A stretch of DNA of 64,000 bases from Sandaracinaceae bacterium (GTDB taxonomy: Bacteria > Myxococcota_A > Polyangia > Polyangiales > Sandaracinaceae), in assembly GCA_019637095.1 (NCBI GenBank), contig JAHBWG010000003.1, positions 124,001-188,000 of the forward strand, written 5' to 3'. Below, one piece after another: positions 19,848 to 26,576 of this stretch (the stretch's first letter is position 1; every line of letters begins with the position of its first letter). The notes under the pieces were generated by a model that had not been told where the DNA came from, did no database searches, and saw only the letters and a program-made list of their open reading frames with translations. The translations under genes were made by a program, and so were the position numbers.

Positions 19848-19879
19848 AGCCCCCGCGGCCTCTCTGGGCGGCGGGGGCT
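19848..19879 (-). terminator. Attenuator terminator hairpin of the ilv-leu operon
   Basis: On the minus strand, AGCCCCCGC pairs perfectly with GCGGGGGCT (9 bp, 14-nt loop), followed by TCGTCGTTT. It lies between the leader peptide stop (19909) and ilvD (19823). The trailing T tract is weak, as is common in very G+C-rich genomes. Confidence 0.65.
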
Positions 19880-19933
19880 CTCTCGTTTCCAGGGTCCGTG
19901 GGGTTGGACTATGGGAGAGGTGGCCCGCCGCCC
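19866..19933 (-). promoter_or_regulatory. Predicted antiterminator pairing of the ilv-leu leader
   Basis: GGGCGGCGGG (minus strand, plus coordinates 19924-19933), inside the end of the leader ORF, is a perfect 10-bp complement of CCCGCCGCCC (19866-19875). The latter contains the end of the terminator's 5' arm and its loop. The two pairings exclude each other. A ribosome stalled on the upstream Leu/Val/Ile codons would leave the first segment free to form the antiterminator. A ribosome reaching the stop codon would cover it and allow termination. Pairings are seen in sequence; the mechanism is inferred from classical ilv attenuation. Confidence 0.65.
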
Positions 19934-20019
19934 GTAATGAGGACGAGGCCGATGAGTACGAGGAGGAGGAGGGCGAGGGGGAGGCGCTCGAGCGCGGCGC
20001 CCGCGCCCCGGCCGACCAC
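19909..20019 (-). CDS. ilv-leu operon leader peptide
   Basis: A 36-residue frame from GTG 20019 to TAG 19909. Near its end is a run of branched-chain residues ([15 protein letters not shown]): four consecutive CTC codons, then GTA, CTC, ATC, GGC, CTC, GTC, CTC and ATT. This is the hallmark of a transcription-attenuation leader for branched-chain amino acid synthesis. The frame is also open to an upstream GTG at 20064 (51 residues). No clear Shine-Dalgarno sequence is seen at either start, so the start is uncertain. The stop is 29 nt before the terminator hairpin. Confidence 0.7.
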   Translation of the reverse strand: MVGRGAGAALERLPLALLLLVLIGLVLITGGGPPLP

Positions 20020-20094
20020 GAGGGCGGCAGGGAGAGCCGGGAGCCGGTGCGTGAGCTGCGTCACGGGTTGGAGACTGGCGTTGGTGACGCGGCG

Positions 20095-20100
20095 TGTCAA
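20095..20100 (-). promoter_or_regulatory. Possible -35 box for the ilv-leu leader transcript
   Basis: The minus strand reads TTGACA here, a perfect -35 consensus and rare in this base composition. The hexamer 17 nt further (CAGTCT) is a poor -10. Position would suit a transcript starting just before the leader ORF. Confidence 0.25.
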
Positions 20101-20210
20101 ACAAAAACGTACGGGACTCCGAAATCGCTGCGTTTTCCAGGTTCGATTTCCGCTGGACAACGCGCCGCGTCAGGGCAACGGTGAGCAATCGCACGAGTCG
20201 GAGGCTCTCG

Positions 20211-21311
20211 ATGACGCAACGCAGCGCGCCCGACGTGGGCGATCTGGCCCCCATCCGCGAGCGGATCGACGCCGTCGACGCGCGGCTGCTCGAGCTGCTC
20301 GCGGAGCGCGCGGACCTCGTGGCCGCGATCGCGGACGCCAAGCGGGCGAGCGGCCTCTCCACGGTGGACCCCGAGCGCGAGAACCTGCTGTTGCGCAAGG
20401 TGCTCGAGCGCGGCGCCGGGCGCTTCCCGCGCGAGGCGATCGTCGCGGTCTTCCGGGCGATCATGAGCGCGTCGGTGTCGCTGCAGGCGAGCGTCTCCGT
20501 CGCCTACCTGGGCCCAGCGGGCACGTTCTCGCACCTCGCGGCGCGCACGCTGTTCGGCTACGCGCCGCGCTACCTCGAGACGGTGACGATCGAGGGCGTG
20601 TTCGACGCGGTGCGCACCGGGAGCGCGAGCTACGGCGTGGTGCCGTTCGAGAACTCGACGGAGGGCTCGGTCGCGGGCGTGATCGAGGGCTTGCTCGTGG
20701 GCGGGCTCTTCATCCGGCGCGAGGTCGTCTTGCCGATCGAGCACTGCCTGATGGGCCGCGCGACGTCGCTGCTCGAGGTCGAGCGCGTGTACTCGCACCC
20801 GCAGGGGCTCGCGCAGTGCCGCGAGTGGCTGCACCGCAACGTCCCGCGCGCGCAGCTCGTGCACACCGACTCGACGGCGGCGGCGGCGCGCGAGGCGCGG
20901 CGCGACACGGCGGGCGCCGCGATCGGCAGCACGGTCGCGGCCGAGCTCCAGGGCCTCGACGTGCTCGCGAGCCGCATCCAGGACCACGCGGGAAACGAGA
21001 CGCGGTTCGTGATGATCGGCACCGAGCGCGCGCGCCCGACCGGGGACGACAAGACCACGATCGTGTTCGCGATCAAGGACGAGGAGAGCCGCGGCGCGCT
21101 GCGGCGCATCCTCGCGCTCATCGACGAGGCCGGCGTGAACATGACGCGCATCGAGTCGCGCCCGCGGCGCGGCGCGGCGTGGCGCTACCTCTTCGTCGTC
21201 GACGTCGAGGGTCACGCCGACGACCCGCCCGTCGCCGCCGCGATCGCGCGGCTCGAGGAGCGCTGCGAGGGCGTCACCGTCCTGGGCAGCTACCCGCGCT
21301 ACCCGCGCTGA
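20211..21311 (+). CDS. pheA: Bifunctional chorismate mutase/prephenate dehydratase
   Basis: 366 residues from ATG 20211, chosen because GGAGG lies 6 nt upstream (20200-20204). It converts chorismate to phenylpyruvate in phenylalanine synthesis. Residues 10-95 are an AroQ-type chorismate mutase (IRERIDAVDARLLELLAERADLV). Residues 100-275 are the dehydratase, with AYLGPAGTFSHLAARTLF, VVPFENSTEGSV and the catalytic NETRFVMIG. Residues 285-365 form the ACT regulatory domain with the ESRP phenylalanine-binding motif (RIESRPRRGAAWRY). The frame is open upstream to GTG 20094. Divergent from the ilv-leu operon; 387 bp separate the two starts. Confidence 0.95.
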   Translation: MTQRSAPDVGDLAPIRERIDAVDARLLELLAERADLVAAIADAKRASGLSTVDPERENLLLRKVLERGAGRFPREAIVAVFRAIMSASVSLQASVSVAYLGPAGTFSHLAARTLFGYAPRYLETVTIEGVFDAVRTGSASYGVVPFENSTEGSVAGVIEGLLVGGLFIRREVVLPIEHCLMGRATSLLEVERVYSHPQGLAQCREWLHRNVPRAQLVHTDSTAAAAREARRDTAGAAIGSTVAAELQGLDVLASRIQDHAGNETRFVMIGTERARPTGDDKTTIVFAIKDEESRGALRRILALIDEAGVNMTRIESRPRRGAAWRYLFVVDVEGHADDPPVAAAIARLEERCEGVTVLGSYPRYPR

Positions 21312-21525
21312 AGGTCTGTCGATGAATCGGACCGAGCACCGGGGTCGAGGTGGGTCCAGCCTCGAGGCGACGCGAGGAGTCGTGCGAAGAGCACGGCGAG
21401 CCGCGGCAACGCCGCGGATGGGCCCGCATCGGCCGCGGGGCGACGGGAGATTCATGGACAGACCTCGAGTTGCCCAGAGGTGCTCCGCACCCCTCCACCG
21501 CGGGCCGGGCTCTCGACTCTCGTGG

Positions 21526-21531
21526 TATGTT
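21526..21531 (+). promoter_or_regulatory. Possible -10 element 6 nt before a GTG start
   Basis: TATGTT within TGGTATGTT lies 6 nt before GTG 21538, which would place the transcript start at the start codon. Same layout as at 23282 and 62678. No -35 seen. Confidence 0.35.
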
Positions 21532-21537
21532 CCTAGT

Positions 21538-21780
21538 GTGTCGAGCTCGTCCTTCGAGGAGCGCGCCGCGCTCCGCCGGCGCACCTGGCAGGGTGGCGTC
21601 GCGCGCTCCTTCGAGGAGATGGAAGAGCGCGACCTCGAGTTCTGGATGCGCGCCTCGCCGGCCGAGCGCGTGCGTGCGGTCTGGCTCCTCAACCTCGAGC
21701 TCGCGCACCTGGTGGGTGACGATGGACCTCCCCCCCGACTTCAGAGATCTCTTGGAGGCGTTCGCCCGCGAGTCGGTTGA
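21538..21780 (+). CDS. Small partner protein of nucleotidyltransferase (possible antitoxin-like)
   Basis: 80 residues from GTG 21538. The core SFEEMEERDLEFWMRASPAERVRAVWLLNLELAH and the C-terminal PPRLQRSL resemble small proteins encoded just before nucleotidyltransferase-fold genes in many bacteria; I recall the layout but not a family name. It runs 59 nt into the nucleotidyltransferase gene in another frame. The conserved-looking RLQR tail falls inside that overlap, which suggests the overlap is real. A leaderless-type -10 lies 6 nt before the GTG. A toxin-antitoxin relation is a hypothesis from layout only. Confidence 0.6.
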   Translation: MSSSSFEERAALRRRTWQGGVARSFEEMEERDLEFWMRASPAERVRAVWLLNLELAHLVGDDGPPPRLQRSLGGVRPRVG

Positions 21781-22183
21781 GGCCGTGCTCGTCGGCGGCT
21801 ACGCGGTCGCCTTCCACGGTCGGCCTCGGGCGACCAAGGACATCGACCTCGTCCTCGCCGGCGATCCGGAGAACCTGGCTCGAGCCGCGCGCGCGCTCGC
21901 GGCGTTCGGCGCGCCGGCCAACGTCATCGGCGCCATCCGGACGCTGGCCGAAGGTGAAGTGGTCTACCTCGGGCAGCCGCCGCTCCGGATCGATCTGCTC
22001 CGGACGATCGCGGGCGTGAGCGAGGCAGAGCTGTTCGACCGCGCCATCTCCACCTCGCTCGACGGCCAGCCGCTCCGGGTGATCGCGCTCGAGCACCTGA
22101 TCGCGAACAAGCGCGCGGTCGCTCGTCCGCAGGACCTGATCGACGCCGACCTGCTCGAGGCGGTCACGAGGCGCGCCCGCTGA
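21722..22183 (+). CDS. Nucleotidyltransferase-fold protein (AbiEii/DUF6036-like)
   Basis: 153 residues from ATG 21722. LLEAFARESVEAVLVGGYAVAFHGRPRATKDIDLVLAG contains the pol-beta-type GG(Y/W) motif and a D-x-D pair (KDIDLVL) that binds metal in minimal nucleotidyltransferases. The later ALEHLIANKRAVARPQDLIDADLL block (K in LIANKRA) is typical of the AbiEii/DUF6036-like class, some of which are toxins that modify tRNA. It overlaps the preceding small gene by 59 nt, so the two are probably translated together. It sits at the left edge of the repeat island. Enzyme fold fairly sure; toxin role unproven. Confidence 0.75.
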   Translation: MDLPPDFRDLLEAFARESVEAVLVGGYAVAFHGRPRATKDIDLVLAGDPENLARAARALAAFGAPANVIGAIRTLAEGEVVYLGQPPLRIDLLRTIAGVSEAELFDRAISTSLDGQPLRVIALEHLIANKRAVARPQDLIDADLLEAVTRRAR

Positions 22184-22313
22184 CGCGAGCCGCGGATGCG
22201 GACGCCGGGCGAGGCGAGCACGGCGAGCGTCCGTCGGCCTCGCGGCGTACGCCTCGCGCCGCGCTCCGACGATCCGACAGCGCCGCACCGGAGCAGCGTG
22301 TGGTGGCGTTGGA

Positions 22314-22539
<226 letters not shown>

Positions 22540-22784
22540 TCGTTCTCGTCGCCGTCCTCGTGTTGGCACCGCGGGGTCGGGGTTAGGCGTCGGTTCGCGC
22601 GTTTCTCGAACGTAGCCGCGTGCTCGGCGCGTCGAGGGCTCGTGCTCGCCGTGCTCGCTTTTCGGCCGCGCCGAAAAGCTGCGCGCGGCTCCGCGCGAAC
22701 CCTCGACACGCCTGCGCGCGCGGCTGGGGGGGGTGGAAACGCGCGACCCGACGGCGGGTCGCCTCCCACGAAAGGAAGCCTCTC

Positions 22785-23117
22785 ATGACCTTCACGCTTC
22801 GCCTCTACACGCTCTCGCTCGATGCGGCGCGCCTCGTCGGTCCGCTCGCCAACACGATCGCGCACTCCGATCCGGATCTCGGTCGGCAGCTGCGGCGGGC
22901 GCTCTGCTCGGTGCACCTCAACATCGCCGAGGGGATGAACGCTCGCGGGCGGACGCGGCCGCTGCGCTACGACACGGCGCTCGGGAGCACGAACGAGTGC
23001 ATCGCCGCGCTCGATGTCGCCGAAGCCCTCGGCTACGTCGAGCGAGACGAAGCCACGCACGACAAGCTGCAGCACGTGCGCGCGACGCTGATCCGGCTCG
23101 TCCGAAGGACGAGCTGA
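22785..23117 (+). CDS. Four-helix bundle protein (S23/IVP-like)
   Basis: 110 residues from ATG 22785, with AAAGGAAG a few bases upstream. The pattern LRRALCSVHLNIAEGMNARGRTRPLRYDTALGSTNECIAALDVAEALGYV matches the four-helix bundle family also known from 23S rRNA intervening sequences and diversity-generating retroelement accessory proteins. No retroelement, rRNA or reverse transcriptase is nearby, so neither role can be claimed. It lies between the GACGAG satellite and a solitary copy of the island's hairpin repeat. Members of this family are often found in variable genome regions (general knowledge). Confidence 0.85.
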   Translation: MTFTLRLYTLSLDAARLVGPLANTIAHSDPDLGRQLRRALCSVHLNIAEGMNARGRTRPLRYDTALGSTNECIAALDVAEALGYVERDEATHDKLQHVRATLIRLVRRTS

Positions 23118-23193
23118 CCCGAGCACGGTCGCGGCCGCTCGGCGTTCACGCGTCGAGCGACCGCGGAGGCGCTGGGAGTCGCGGGGGAGTCGC

Positions 23194-23221
23194 GGGGACG
23201 ATCCTCGTCATTTCGTCATTC
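23194..23221. repeat. Solitary inverted copy of the island's hairpin repeat
   Basis: This 28-bp segment is the reverse complement, with one mismatch, of the core repeated seven times at 26078-26570. It contains the small hairpin GACGA-TCC-TCGTC. It lies in the 176-bp gap between two genes. Confidence 0.8.
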
Positions 23222-23281
23222 CCGCCCCGCAGGATGAGGATGATGATGAGGACGCCGATGCCGATGCCGGAGCCGATGCGC

Positions 23282-23287
23282 TAAGCT
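23282..23287 (+). promoter_or_regulatory. Possible -10 element 6 nt before a GTG start
   Basis: TAAGCT lies exactly 6 nt before GTG 23294, the spacing expected for a leaderless transcript. Same layout as at 21526 and 62678. Confidence 0.35.
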
Positions 23288-23293
23288 GATCCG

Positions 23294-23590
23294 GTGGGCA
23301 CTCCTCCCGACTCCGACGGTGACGACGATCTCCACGCGCTCTCCATGCCGCGCGATCCCAGCCTCCCGGGCACACAGCTGCTCGAGACGCCCGCCGCCCG
23401 CGCGGACGAGCGGCCGCCCGTGAGCGCGGACGACCTCGAGTTCGGCGACACGACCTCACCGGGAGGCGAGCTCGTGACGCTCGACGAGTCGACACCCGCT
23501 GCCCTCCTCGAGGGCCTCGCCGCGACCGCCTCCGAGTGGGACGAGGACGTGGAGACGCTGGTCGACGACGCACCGGGCGCCCCGTCCTGA
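23294..23590 (+). CDS. Small acidic protein, unknown function
   Basis: 98 residues from GTG 23294. It is rich in Asp, Glu, Thr and Pro, with no hydrophobic segment and no recognised motif (LLEGLAATASEWDEDVETLVDD near the C-terminus may be helical). It probably lacks a stable globular fold. It ends 14 nt before the DOMON-like gene on the same strand, so the two may be co-transcribed. The -10-like hexamer 6 nt before its GTG supports it as a real gene. Confidence 0.5.
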   Translation: MGTPPDSDGDDDLHALSMPRDPSLPGTQLLETPAARADERPPVSADDLEFGDTTSPGGELVTLDESTPAALLEGLAATASEWDEDVETLVDDAPGAPS

Positions 23591-23604
23591 GCTCTCGCGC
23601 GGGG

Positions 23605-24144
23605 ATGACGCGGCGGCTCGCGATCGCGCGGACGTGGGACGGCGCGCCGGCGCCCGCCGGGGAGCACGCCTTCGTGGAGGTGACGCGCACGACCGAGGGA
23701 CTCGCGATCGCAGTCGACGCGCCGTGGCACGGCGACCCACCGCCGAGCGCCCCACCCGGTGCGACACACGCCCTCTGGGAGCACGAGGTCGTCGAGCTCT
23801 TCGTGGCCGGCGTGGACCAGCGCTACCTCGAGCTCGAGATCGGCCCCCACGGCCACCACCTCGTGCTCTGGCTCGAGGGCGTGCGGCGCCCGATCCGCGA
23901 GCGGCTCCCGCTCTCGCTCGAGGTGCGCCGCGACGGCCCGCGGTGGCGCGCGCGAGCCGAGACAGGTCCGCAAGTTCCCTTGCCCGATCCACCATGGCGC
24001 CTCAACGCGTACTCGATCCACGGCGCGGGCGCGGCGCGGCGGCACCTCGCGTTCGCGCCGGTGCCGGGCGCGGCGCCCGACTTCCACCGGCTCGACGCGT
24101 TCGTCGCGTGGGACGCGCTGCCGCTCACTCGGGCAGCGGGGTGA
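23605..24144 (+). CDS. DOMON-like domain protein
   Basis: 179 residues from ATG 23605, with GGGG just before it. The beta-rich sequence with THALWEHEVVELFVAG, YLELEIGPHGHHLVLWLEGVR and WRLNAYSIHG matches the stand-alone DOMON-like family related to carbohydrate/haem-binding domains of secreted redox proteins. No signal peptide, so probably cytoplasmic. Ligand is unknown. Its last 20 nt overlap the convergent gene ending at 24125. It contains one CAA-N6-TTG palindrome at 23971. Confidence 0.75.
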   Translation: MTRRLAIARTWDGAPAPAGEHAFVEVTRTTEGLAIAVDAPWHGDPPPSAPPGATHALWEHEVVELFVAGVDQRYLELEIGPHGHHLVLWLEGVRRPIRERLPLSLEVRRDGPRWRARAETGPQVPLPDPPWRLNAYSIHGAGAARRHLAFAPVPGAAPDFHRLDAFVAWDALPLTRAAG

Positions 24145-24787
24145 CCTCGACGCGCGCGGAGTCGTTGAGGAACACCAGCGGCAGGAACGGGATCAACAGC
24201 GCCGCGGCGATCGGCGTGCCGATGAGCACGGCCGCGAAGATGCCACCGATCCACGACAGCGAGAACGCGGTGAGCGCGCCGCTGAAGAAGGCCCAGCCGA
24301 GCGCTCGGAGCGCGCCGCGGTTGTCGTAGCTCATCGTCACCGCGAGCCGATCGCCCTCGAGCCACACCGGCATGTCGTCGGCGGCGCGTGGCCCGCCGCC
24401 TCGCGGCTGGACGGACAGGACGTAGCGGCCGTAGTCGACGTCGAGGCGACATGGCGCAGCACAGCGCACGTCCTCGCCGCCGTCGGTCCGACGCGCGTGC
24501 AGCGTGAGCGGGCGCGCGGAGCCCACGCTCAGCGCGTATAGCGTCGCGCGGCGACCCGTGGGGCGCGGGCGGAGCACCGGCACGGTGAGGTCGCCGTAGC
24601 CCTGCGGCGCGACGACCGCGCCCTGTGGGACGGTGAGTGCCTCGCTCGGTGGCGCCTCGGGAAGCAGCGGCTCGCTCGAGGGAGCCGCCGTCGCGTCGGA
24701 GGGCTCCTGGGCACACGCCCCGACGGGTGTCGATGCCCCGACGAGCGCGAGGAGCGCGAAGAGCGCGGGGCGGCGGAGGTTCAGCAT
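24125..24787 (-). CDS. Predicted exported membrane-anchored protein
   Basis: 220 residues from ATG 24787. A signal peptide (LRRPALFALLALVGAST) is followed by a Pro/Glu-rich stretch and a beta-rich region with a Cys pair (DVRCAAPCRLDV). There are two or three C-terminal membrane helices (ALGWAFFSGALTAFSL and IFAAVLIGTPIAAALLIPFLPLVFL). The Cys pair preceding a DYGRYVLSV strand resembles PEGA-like surface layers seen in other Deltaproteobacteria (weak). Its start overlaps the stop of the GH114-like gene by 7 nt, so they probably form an operon. Confidence 0.7.
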   Translation of the reverse strand: MLNLRRPALFALLALVGASTPVGACAQEPSDATAAPSSEPLLPEAPPSEALTVPQGAVVAPQGYGDLTVPVLRPRPTGRRATLYALSVGSARPLTLHARRTDGGEDVRCAAPCRLDVDYGRYVLSVQPRGGGPRAADDMPVWLEGDRLAVTMSYDNRGALRALGWAFFSGALTAFSLSWIGGIFAAVLIGTPIAAALLIPFLPLVFLNDSARVEVTPLPE

Positions 24788-25701
24788 CCGTCGTACACGT
24801 AGCCCGCGCTGCCCGGCGCGACGAGGTTCAGATCGCGGAGCACGATCGATAGCTGGGGAAAATCGCGGCAGCCGCGATCGAAGTCCGCGCGCCGGTACTC
24901 GATCACGTAGACGTGATCGCCGTACGCGCCCGTGAACACGTCGCACTCGTCCCAACGGTTGCACTCCTCGACGACGGCGAAGTCGGTGCCCATCGCGGCG
25001 CGGCGCGAGACGATCTCGGCGGAGTTCTTCTGCGCGATCGGCAGCCCGCGAGCGTGCGCGCGATCGGAGAGCAGGCGCATGAACGCGACCGCGTCGTCCT
25101 CGCGGATGAGGCCGCTCGAGCGCGCGTAGGTGTCGAGGTTGTCGATCTCGATGGCGTCGAAGCCAGCGTCGGCGCAGCCGTCGATCCAGCCGCCGACGAC
25201 CGTCGCGAGCGCGGCGCGGCGCTCGGGCGTCCTGACGTCGAGGAGGATCTCGTCCCAGTCGGGATCGATCACCAGGGCGCCCGAGCCGTCGCGGAGCAAG
25301 AGGTCCGGGTGCTCGCGCTCCCAGAACGCGCGCTCGTGCGGCTGCGTCTGGAAGCCGTTGACGTAGCAGATGGTGTAGAGGCCTTCGGCCGGGCGCGCCT
25401 CGCGGTCGCGCGCGAGGACGACGACGCCCGCGGGCGGCGGATAGGACGCGCCGAGTTGGTAGTCGAGCGGGCCGTTCGCCGGCGGCAGCGCGCCCATCGG
25501 TGGACCCGCGTCGCGCGGGGCGACGGCCGCGTCTCCTGCGTCGACGAGCCCCGCGTCGACGAGCCCCGCGTCGCGCGGTCCCGCGTCCTCTGCGCTCGCC
25601 GCGTCGCGCGCGAGCGAGGCGTCGACTTCCGTGGCGGGCTCGTCGCAGCCCATGAAGGCGAACGCCACGGTGAGGAAGGACAAGCTCCGCATGCGCGTCA
25701 T
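24781..25701 (-). CDS. GH114-like (endo-alpha-1,4-polygalactosaminidase family) lipoprotein
   Basis: 306 residues from ATG 25701. The signal peptide ends FAFMGCDE, a lipobox, and is followed by a 45-residue Asp/Ala/Gly linker. The catalytic barrel matches the GH114/TM1410-like family: YTICYVNGFQTQPHE, DWDEILLDVRTPERRAAL, a GFDAIEIDNLDTYARSSG motif with the acidic residues expected at the active site, and LPIAQKNSAEIV. Family members cleave galactosaminogalactan-type polymers, so a surface polysaccharide hydrolase is the likely role. The window's repeat cluster lies just upstream. Confidence 0.8.
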   Translation of the reverse strand: MTRMRSLSFLTVAFAFMGCDEPATEVDASLARDAASAEDAGPRDAGLVDAGLVDAGDAAVAPRDAGPPMGALPPANGPLDYQLGASYPPPAGVVVLARDREARPAEGLYTICYVNGFQTQPHERAFWEREHPDLLLRDGSGALVIDPDWDEILLDVRTPERRAALATVVGGWIDGCADAGFDAIEIDNLDTYARSSGLIREDDAVAFMRLLSDRAHARGLPIAQKNSAEIVSRRAAMGTDFAVVEECNRWDECDVFTGAYGDHVYVIEYRRADFDRGCRDFPQLSIVLRDLNLVAPGSAGYVYDGC

Positions 25702-25794
25702 CGTACGCTCGCGCTCCCGCCGCGCGTACCCCTTTGGGACATCGACGCTGGGTCCACCTCTCGCGCATCGTCGACGACGCAGCGGCCGCGTCAT

Positions 25795-26049
<255 letters not shown>

Positions 26050-26050
<1 letters not shown>

Positions 26051-26570
26051 GACCAGCGCGAGTCCGTCACTCGAAACGCGAATGACGAGATGACGAGGAT
26101 CGTCCCCGAGCAGTCCGGCTCGCCTGAGCGTCCTCGTCCTCGTCCTCGTCCCCGTCCCCGTCCTCGTCCTCGTCCTCGTCCTCGTCCCCGACCAGCGCGA
26201 GTCCGTCACTCGAAACGCGAATGCGAGATGACGAGGATCGTCCCCGAGCAGTCCGGCTCGCTCATGAACCGCGAATGACGAGATGACGAGGATCGTCCCC
26301 GACCAGTCCGTCTCGCTCCGCGAATGACGAGATGACGAGGATCGTCCCCGAGCAGTCCGGCTCGCCTGAGCGCGAATGACGAGATGACGAGGATCGTCCC
26401 CGACCAGTCCGTCTCGCTCCGACCAGCGCGAGTCCGTCACTCGAAACGCGAATGACGAGATGACGAGGATCGTCCCCGACCAGCCCGTCTCGCTCTGCGA
26501 ATGACGAGATGACGAGGATCGTCCCCGACCAGCCCGTCTCGCTCCTCCCCGACCAGCCCGTCTCGCTCCC
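26050..26570 (+). repeat. Cluster of seven ~50-bp hairpin repeats
   Basis: Seven copies of a core reading GCGAATGACGAGATGACGAG then GATCGTCCCCGA begin at 26078, 26217, 26272, 26320, 26372, 26448 and 26497. Most continue into a variable (C/G)CAG(T/C)CCG(T/G)CTCGC tail; an eighth tail-only copy ends the cluster. Three copies (beginning 26051, 26190, 26421) carry a further 28-bp left extension, GACCAGCGCGAGTCCGTCAC then TCGAAACG. The 26217 copy has a 1-nt deletion. Each core holds a GACGA/TCGTC hairpin. No coding gene is supportable here. Confidence 0.85.
26131..26190 (-). repeat. Short hexanucleotide satellite inside the hairpin-repeat cluster
   Basis: Ten units of GACGAG/GACGGG (minus strand) sit between the first two copies of the hairpin repeat, where other neighbouring copies abut directly. 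This suggests the satellite grows from the GACGAG hexamers inside the repeat itself. Confidence 0.8.
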
Positions 26571-26576
26571 CGCGGA

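Noticed and set aside
20094-20210. Phe-rich stretch (AAFSRFDFRW) before pheA as a phenylalanine attenuator leader
   Set aside because: It is in frame with pheA without a stop codon, and no terminator hairpin lies between it and ATG 20211.
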